Below are positions 58,901-64,000 of a DNA stretch of 64,000 bases, one piece after another. The notes below the pieces were generated by a model that saw nothing but the letters and a program-made list of their open reading frames with translations, did not search any database and was not told the origin of the DNA. A program made the translations under genes and the position numbers. The stretch spans positions 44,340,847 through 44,404,846 of the forward strand of contig OX359248.1 of NCBI GenBank assembly GCA_947179485.1, written 5' to 3'. Origin of the DNA: Allacma fusca. Lineage: Eukaryota > Arthropoda > Collembola > Symphypleona > Sminthuridae. How positions within the stretch are numbered: position 1 is the stretch's first letter; each line of letters opens with the position of its first letter.

Positions 58901-59690
58901 CAGTTAAGAAAATTTAGTTTGCAGTTAGATTTGAGCTTGCAGTTAAGAAAGTTTAGCTTGCAGTTAAGAAAGTTTAGCTTGCTGTTAAGAAAGTTTAGCT
59001 TGCAGTTAAGAAAGTTTAGCTTGCTGTTAAGAAAGTTTAGCTTGCAGTTAAAAAAGTTTAGCTTGCAGTTAAGAAAGTTTAGTTTGCAGTTAGATTTGAG
59101 CTTGCAGTTAAGAAAATTTAGCTTGCATTTAAGTTTAGCTTGCAGTTAAGTTTAGCTTGCAGTTAGGAGAGTTTAGCTTGCAGTTAAGAAAGTTTAGCTT
59201 GCAGTTAAGAAAGTTTAGCTTGCAGTTAGGGAAGTTTAGCTTGCAGTTAAGAAAGTTTAGCTTGCAGTTAAGAAAGTTTAGCTTGCAGTTAAGAAAGTTT
59301 AGCTTGCAGTTACGTTTAGCTTGAAGTTAAGTTTAGCTTGCAGTTAAGAAAGTTTAGCTTGCAGTAAGAAAATTTAGCTTGCATTTAAGTTTAGCTTGCA
59401 GTTAAGTTTAGCTTGCAGTTAAGAAAGTTTAGCTTGCAGTTAAGAAAGTTTAGCTTGCAGTTCGGGAAGTTTAGCTTGCAGTTAAGAAAATTTAGTTTGC
59501 AGTTAGATTTGAGCTTGCAGTTAAGAAAGTTTAGCTTGCAGTTAAGAAAGTTTAGCTTGCTGTTAAGAAAGTTTAGCTTGCAGTTAAGAAAGTTTAGCTT
59601 GCAGTTAAGAAAATTTAGTTTGCAGTTAGATTTGAGCTTGCAGTTAAGAAAATTTAGCTTGCATTTAAGTTTAGCTTGCAGTTAAGTTTA
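55975..59690 (+). repeat. H super-repeat copy 2 (about 3.7 kb)
   Basis: TTCGGG occurs at 56260 (3,689 bp after copy 1), 57512, 57857 and 59461. The 336-bp type module spans about 56,393-57,195 and contains a one-base deletion (AAAGTTAGC near 56889) and a TTTAGCTTCCAG variant near 56855. 18-bp GATTTGAGC units are at 58928, 59093, 59506 and 59629. The end includes a 536-bp tandem duplication (TTAGGAGAG 59165 and 59701; TTCGGG 59461 and 59997). Confidence 0.78.
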
Positions 59691-61080
59691 GCTTGCAGTT
59701 AGGAGAGTTTAGCTTGCAGTTAAGAAAGTTTAGCTTGCAGTTAAGAAAGTTTAGCTTGCAGTTAGGGAAGTTTAGCTTGCAGTTAAGAAAGTTTAGCTTG
59801 CAGTTAAGAAAGTTTAGCTTGCAGTTAAGAAAGTTTAGCTTGCAGTTACGTTTAGCTTGAAGTTAAGTTTAGCTTGCAGTTAAGAAAGTTTAGCTTGCAG
59901 TAAGAAAATTTAGCTTGCATTTAAGTTTAGCTTGCAGTTAAGTTTAGCTTGCAGTTAAGAAAGTTTAGCTTGCAGTTAAGAAAGTTTAGCTTGCAGTTCG
60001 GGAAGTTTAGCTTGCAGTTAAGAAAGTTTAGCTTGCAGTTAAGAAAGTTTAGCTTGCAGTTAAGAAAGTTTAGCTTGCAGTTAAGAAAGTTTAGCTTGCA
60101 GTTAAGTTTAGCTTGAAGTTAAGTTTAGCTTGCAGTTAAGAAAGTTTAGCTTGCAGTTAAGAAAGTTTAGCTTGCAGTTAAGAAAGTTTAGCTTGCAGTT
60201 AAGAAAGTTTAGCTTGCAGTTTAGAAAGTTTAGCTTGCAGTTAAGAAAGTTTAGCTTGCAGTTAAGAAAGTTTAGCTTGCAGTTAAGAAATTTTAGCTTG
60301 CAGTTAAGAAAGTTTAGCTTGCAGTTAAGAAAGTTTAGTTTGCCGTTAAGAAAGTTTAGCTTGAAGTTAAGAAAGTTTAGCTTGCAGTTAAGAAAGTTTA
60401 GCTTGCAGTTAAGAAAGATTAGCTTGCCGTTAAGAAAGTTTAGCTTGCAGTTTAGAAAGTTTAGCTTGCAGTTAAGAAAGTTTAGCTTGCAGTTAAGAAA
60501 GTTTAGCTTGCAGTTAAGAAAGTTTAGCTTGCAGTTAAGAAAGTTTAGCTTGCAGTTTAGAAAGTTTAGCTTCCAGTTAAGAAAGTTTAGCTTGCAGTTA
60601 AGAAAGTTTAGCTTGCAGTTAAGAAATTTTAGCTTGCAGTTAAGAAAGTTTAGCTTGCAGTTAAGAAAGTTTAGCTTGCCGTTAAGAAAGTTTAGCTTGA
60701 AGTTAAGAAAGTTTAGCTTGCAGTTAAGAAAGTTTAGCTTGCAGTTAAGAAAGATTAGCTTGCCGTTAAGAAAGTTTAGCTTGCAGTTTAGAAAGTTTAG
60801 CTTGCAGTTAAGAAAGTTTAGCTTGAAGATAAGAAAGTTTAGCTTGCAGTTAAGAGAGTTTAGCTTGCAGTTAAGAAAGTTTAGCTCGCAGTTAAGTTTA
60901 GCTTGCAGTTGAGTTTAGCTTGCAGTTAAGAAAGTTTAGATTGCAGTTAGGAAAGTTTAGCTTGCAGTTAAGAAAGTTTAGGTTGCAGTTAAGAAAGTTT
61001 AGCCTGCAGTTAAGAAAGTTTAGCTTGCAGTTAAGAAAGTTTAGCTTGCAGTTAAGTTTAGCTTGAAGTTAAGTTTAGCT
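59691..61080 (+). repeat. H super-repeat copy 3, partial (about 1.4 kb)
   Basis: TTAGGAGAG is at 59701 and TTCGGG at 59997, 3,737 bp after copy 2. The CTTGAAG plus GATTAGC module at 60130-60912 is present in two 336-bp (16-monomer) copies; CTTGAAG lies at about 60362 and 60698. TTTAGCTTCCAG near 60570 is shared with copy 2. After GCTCGCAG near 60888, TTTAGATTGCAG near 60938, TTTAGGTTG and AGCCTGCAG the copy stops at a double CTTGAAG junction near 61,070-61,090. Confidence 0.8.
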
Positions 61081-62530
61081 TGAAGTTAAGTTTAGCTTGC
61101 AGTTAAGAAAGTTTAGCTTGCAGCTAAGAAAGTTAGGCTTGCAGTTAAGAAACTTTAGCTTGCAGTTAAGAAAGTTTAGCTTGCAGTTAAGAAAGTTTAG
61201 CTTGCAGTTAAGAAAGTTTAGCTTGCAGTTAAGTTTAGCTTGAAGTTAAGTTTAGCTTGCAGTTAAGAAAGTTTAGCTTGCAGTTAAGAAAGTTTAGCTT
61301 GCAGTTAAGAAAGTTTAGCTTGCAGTTAAGAAAGTTTAGCTTGCAGTTAAGAAAGTTTAGCTTGCAGTTTAGAAAGTTTAGCTTGCAGTTAAGAAAGTTT
61401 AGCTTGCAGTTAAGAAAGTTTAGCTTGCAGTTAAGAAAGTTTAGCTTGCAGTTAAGAAAGTTTAGCTTGCAGTTAAGAAAGTTTAGCTTGCCGTTAATAA
61501 AGTTTAGCTTGCAGTTAAGAAACTTTAGCTTGCAGTTAAGAAAGTTTAGCTTGCAGTTAAGAAAGTTTAGCTTGCAGTTAAGAAAGTTTAGCTTGCCGTT
61601 AAGAAAGTTTAGCTTGCAGTTTAGAAAATTTAGCTTGCAGTTAAGAAAGTTTAGCTTGCAGTTAAGAAAGTTTAGCTTGCAGTTAAGAAAGTTTAGCTTG
61701 CAGTTAAGAAAGTTTAGCTTGCAGTTAAGAAAGTTTAGCTTGCCGTTAAGAAAGTTTAGCTTGCAGTTAAGAAAGTTTAGCTTGCAGTTAAGAAAGTTTA
61801 GCTTGCAGTTAAGTTAAGCTGGCAGTTAGGAAAGTTTAGCTTGCAGTTAAGAAAGTTTAGCTTGCAGTTAAGAAAGTTTAGCTTGCAGTTAAGAAAGTTT
61901 AGCTTGCAGTTAGGAAAGTTTAGCTTGCAGTTAAGTTTAGCTTAAAGTTAAGTTTAGCTTGCAGTTAAGAAAGTTTAGCTTGCAGTTAAGAAAGTTTAGC
62001 TTGCAGTTAAGAAAAATTAGCTTGCAGTTAAGAAACTTTAGCTTGCAGTTAAGAAAGTTTAGCTTGCAGTTTAGAAAGTTAAGCTTGCAGTTAAGAAAGT
62101 TTAGCTTGCCGTTTAGAAAGTTTAGCTTGCAGTTAAGAAATTTTAGCTTGCAGTTAAGAAAGTTTAGCTTGCAGTTAAGAAAGTTTAGCTTGCCGTTAAG
62201 AAAGTTTAGCTTGCAGTTAAGAAAGTTTAGCTTGCAGTTAAGAAAGTTTAGCTTGCAGTTAAGAAAGATTAGCCTGCCGTTAAGAAAGTTTAGCTTGCAG
62301 TTAAGAAAGTTTAGCTTGCAGTTAAGAAAGTTTAGCTTGCAGTTAAGAAAGTTTAGCTTGCAGTTAAGAAAGTTTAGCTTGCAGTTAAGAAAGTTTAGCT
62401 TGCAGTTAAGAAAGTTTAGCTTGCAGTTAAGAAAGTTTAGCTTGTTGTTAAGAAAGTTTAGCTTGCAATTAAGAAAGTTAAGCTTGCAGTTAAGAAAGTT
62501 CAGCTTGCAGTTAAGTTTAGCTTGCAGTTA
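61081..62530 (+). repeat. A-like segment near the right end
   Basis: It is rich in GCCGTTA and CAGTTTAG variants with long canonical runs, as in module A, and lacks GCTCGCAG, TTCGGG and 18-bp units. Uncommon variants are GCCGTTAATAAAG near 61492, CAGTTTAGAAAATTTAG near 61617, GTTAAGCTGGCAG near 61813, CTTAAAGTTAAG near 61931, GCCGTTTAG near 62109, AGCCTGCCG near 62272 and CTTGTTGTTAAG near 62441. I found no clear HOR period, so it appears older or more scrambled than its neighbours. Confidence 0.65.
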
Positions 62531-64000
62531 ACGTCAGCTTGCAGTTAAGAAAGTTTAGCTTGCAGTTAAGAAAGTTTGGCTTGCAGTTAAGAAAGTTTAG
62601 CTTGCAGTTCATAAAGTTTAGCTTGCAGTTAAGAAAGTTTAGCTTGCAGTTATGAAAGTTTAGCTTGCAGTTAAGAAAGTTTAGCTTGCAGTTAAGAAAG
62701 TTTAGCTTGCAGTTAATAACGTTTAGCCTGCAGTTAAGAAAGTTTAGCTTGCAGTTAGGAAAGTTTAGCTTGCAGCTAAGAAAGTTTAGCTTGCAGCTAA
62801 GAAAGTTTAGCTTGCAGTTCAGAAAGTTTAGCTTGCAGTTAAGAAAGTTTAGCTTGCAGATAGGAAAATTTAGCTTGCAGTTAAGAAAGTTTAGCTTGCA
62901 GTAAAAAAAGTTTAGCTCGCAGTTAAGAAAGTTTAGCTTGCAGTTAAGAAAGTTTAGCTTGCAGTTAAGAAAGTTTCGCTTGCAGTTAAGTTTAGCTTGC
63001 AGTTAAGTTTAGCTTTCAGTTAAGTTTAGCTTGCAGTTAAGTTTAGCTTGCAGTTAAGTTTAGCTTGCAGTTCAGTTTAGCTTGCAGTTAAGAAAGTTTA
63101 GCTTGCAGTTAAGAAAGTTTAGCTTGCAGTTAAGAAAGTTTAGCTTGCAGTTAAGATAATTTAGCTTGCAGTTAGATTTTAGCTTGCAGTTAAGAAAGTT
63201 TAGCTTGCAGTTAAGAAAGTTTAGCTTGCAGTTAAAAAAGTTTAGCTTGCAGTTAAGAAAGTTTAGCTTGCAGTTAAAAAAGTTTAGCTTGCAGTTAAGA
63301 AAGTTTCGCTTGCAGTTAAGAAAGTTAAGCTTGCAGTTAAAAAAGTTTAGCTTGCAGTTAAAAAAGTTTAGCTTGCAGTTAAGAAAGTTTTGCTTGCAGT
63401 TAAGAAAGTTTAGCTTGCAGTTAAGAAAGTTTAGCTTGCAGTTAAGAAAGTTTAGCTTGCAGTTAATAAAGTTTAGCTTGCAGTTAAGAAAGTTTAGCTT
63501 GCAGTTAATAAAGTTTAGCTTGCAGTTAAGAAAGTTTAGCTTGCAGTTATGAAAGTTTAGCTTGCAGTTAAGGAAGTTTAGCTTGCAGTTAAGAAAGTTT
63601 AGCTTGCAGTTAAGAAAGTTTAGCTTGCAGTTAAGAAAGTTTAGCTTGCAGTTAAGAAAGTTTAGCTTGCAGTTAAGAAAGTTTAGCTTGCAGTTAAAAA
63701 CGTTTAGCTTGCAGTTAAGTTTAGCTTGAAGTTAAGTTTAGCTTGCAGTTAAGAAAGTTTAGCTTGCAGTTAAAAAAGTTTAGCTTGCAGTTAAAAAAGT
63801 TTAGCTTGCAGTTAAGAAAGTTTCGCTTGCAGTTAAGAAAGTTAAGCTTGCAGTTAAAAAAGTTTAGCTTGCAGTTAAGAAAGTTTAGCTTGCAGTTAAG
63901 AAAGTTTAGCTTGCAGTTAAGAAAGTTTAGCTTGCAGTTAAGAAAGTTTAGCTTGCAGTTAATAAAGTTTAGCTTGCAGTTAAGAAAGTTTAGCTTGCAG
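62531..64000 (+). repeat. B-like segment at the right edge
   Basis: Variants typical of module B (5-14 kb) return: TTAATAAC or TTAATAAAG units (near 62713, 63462, 63507, 63960), two GCAGCTAAG units followed by GTTCAGAAAG (62772-62822), several GTTAAAAAAG units after 63,230, and an 18-bp GATTTTAGC monomer at 63175. TTTCGCTTG units occur near 62975, 63305 and 63820, and TTATGAAAG near 62650 and 63548. A 17-bp CTTGAAG doublet lies near 63717-63750. The array continues past the window edge. Confidence 0.7.
62989..63090 (+). repeat. Run of six 17-bp monomers
   Basis: Six consecutive 17-bp units occupy these 102 bases, the longest such run I saw. The second has CTTTCAG and the fifth ends in TTC. 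They show that the 17-bp form can itself be amplified in tandem. Confidence 0.9.

Larger units (their letters stand above)
1..64000 (+). repeat. Satellite array of a 21-bp monomer, filling the window
   Basis: Every part of the window reads as tandem copies of one 21-bp unit; bases 1-21 are a consensus copy with core TTTAGCTTGCAG flanked by AGAAAG and TTA. The consensus has 7 A, 7 T, 5 G and 2 C on the plus strand, so it is AT-rich with G over C, and contains no CpG. Orientation never changes. Variant monomers of 18 bp and 17 bp are interspersed, and point variants (for example GCCGTTA, CAGTTTAG, GCTCGCAG, TTAGGAGAG, TTCGGG, GCATTTAAG) recur in fixed orders that define higher-order repeats. 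There is no unique sequence, transposon or gene. Both ends of the window are inside the array. The assignment as eukaryotic satellite DNA is inferred from size and structure; the species and chromosomal location are unknown. Confidence 0.98.

Noticed and set aside
35231..59999. TTCGGG units as CENP-B boxes
   Set aside because: The 17-bp CENP-B box needs TTCG and CGGG separated by a fixed gap with a central A. Here the two CpG-containing parts overlap in one hexamer, so the pattern is not met.
1..64000. CRISPR array
   Set aside because: Repeats are contiguous, with no unique spacers, and both variants and lengths follow satellite HOR behaviour; no cas-like genes are present.
1..64000. Telomeric repeat tract
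   Set aside because: The 21-bp unit is far longer than simple telomere repeats, lacks G-triplet runs, and is organised in HORs. A subtelomeric location is still possible.
1..64000. Inverted repeats or hairpins forming terminators or cruciforms
   Set aside because: Only short palindromes (AGCT, TGCA, and HindIII, PstI, NheI or SphI variants) occur inside monomers, and no inverted copy of the monomer was seen, so no long stem can form.
1..64000. Naming a species from the monomer
   Set aside because: I have no reliable memory of this unit in a described satellite, and composition alone does not identify a lineage.

Overview
The whole 64 kb window is one uninterrupted satellite DNA array. Its basic unit is a 21-bp monomer with the core TTTAGCTTGCAG; bases 1-21 are a clean copy. 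I estimate roughly 3,000 head-to-tail monomers. All read in the same direction and both window edges lie inside the array. I found no protein-coding gene, RNA gene, transposon, promoter or unique spacer. A tandem array of this size built from a short AT-rich monomer (consensus 7 of 21 bases G or C, no CpG in the consensus) is typical of eukaryotic constitutive heterochromatin (centromeric, pericentromeric or subtelomeric). I cannot name the species or the chromosome position, and I do not recognise this monomer as a named satellite.

Because 21 is a multiple of three, the array gives long spurious reading frames: a heptapeptide RKFSLQL on the plus strand and NCKLNFL on the minus strand. Nearly all of these frames start at TTG rather than ATG, and they stop wherever a 17-bp monomer shifts the frame. 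I annotate none of them as genes.

The information in the window lies in its higher-order repeats (HORs). Three monomer lengths occur: 21 bp (canonical), 18 bp (missing three bases, reads GATTTTAGC or GATTTGAGC) and 17 bp (missing four bases, often a doublet carrying CTTGAAG). Their order, plus point variants, defines modules. From left to right: A (about 1-5.2 kb), a 1,622-bp HOR in two copies, then 693-bp and 420-bp tandem units; B (about 5.2-14.45 kb), a 2.2-2.5 kb HOR in about four copies; C (14.45-16.6 kb), a 1.07-1.09 kb unit twice; D (15.9-22.1 kb), a 2.8-3.3 kb unit twice with a nested 530-572 bp duplication; E (22.1-29.0 kb), a 1.5-1.6 kb module in several rearranged copies; F (29.2-33.3 kb), a 2,096-bp unit twice, almost perfect; G (34.1-52.3 kb), a 1.5-1.8 kb module marked by TTCGGG, including a 4.2 kb block repeated about 7.6 kb away; H (52.3-61.1 kb), a 3.7 kb super-repeat in about 2.4 copies; and a right end (61.1-64 kb) where variants typical of A and then B reappear.

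The layout fits repeated unequal exchange or segmental amplification at several scales (monomer, 15-33-mer, 1-3 kb, 3.7-7.6 kb). All HOR boundaries were read by eye from marker variants, so edges are uncertain by tens of bases, since they fall inside consensus monomers.
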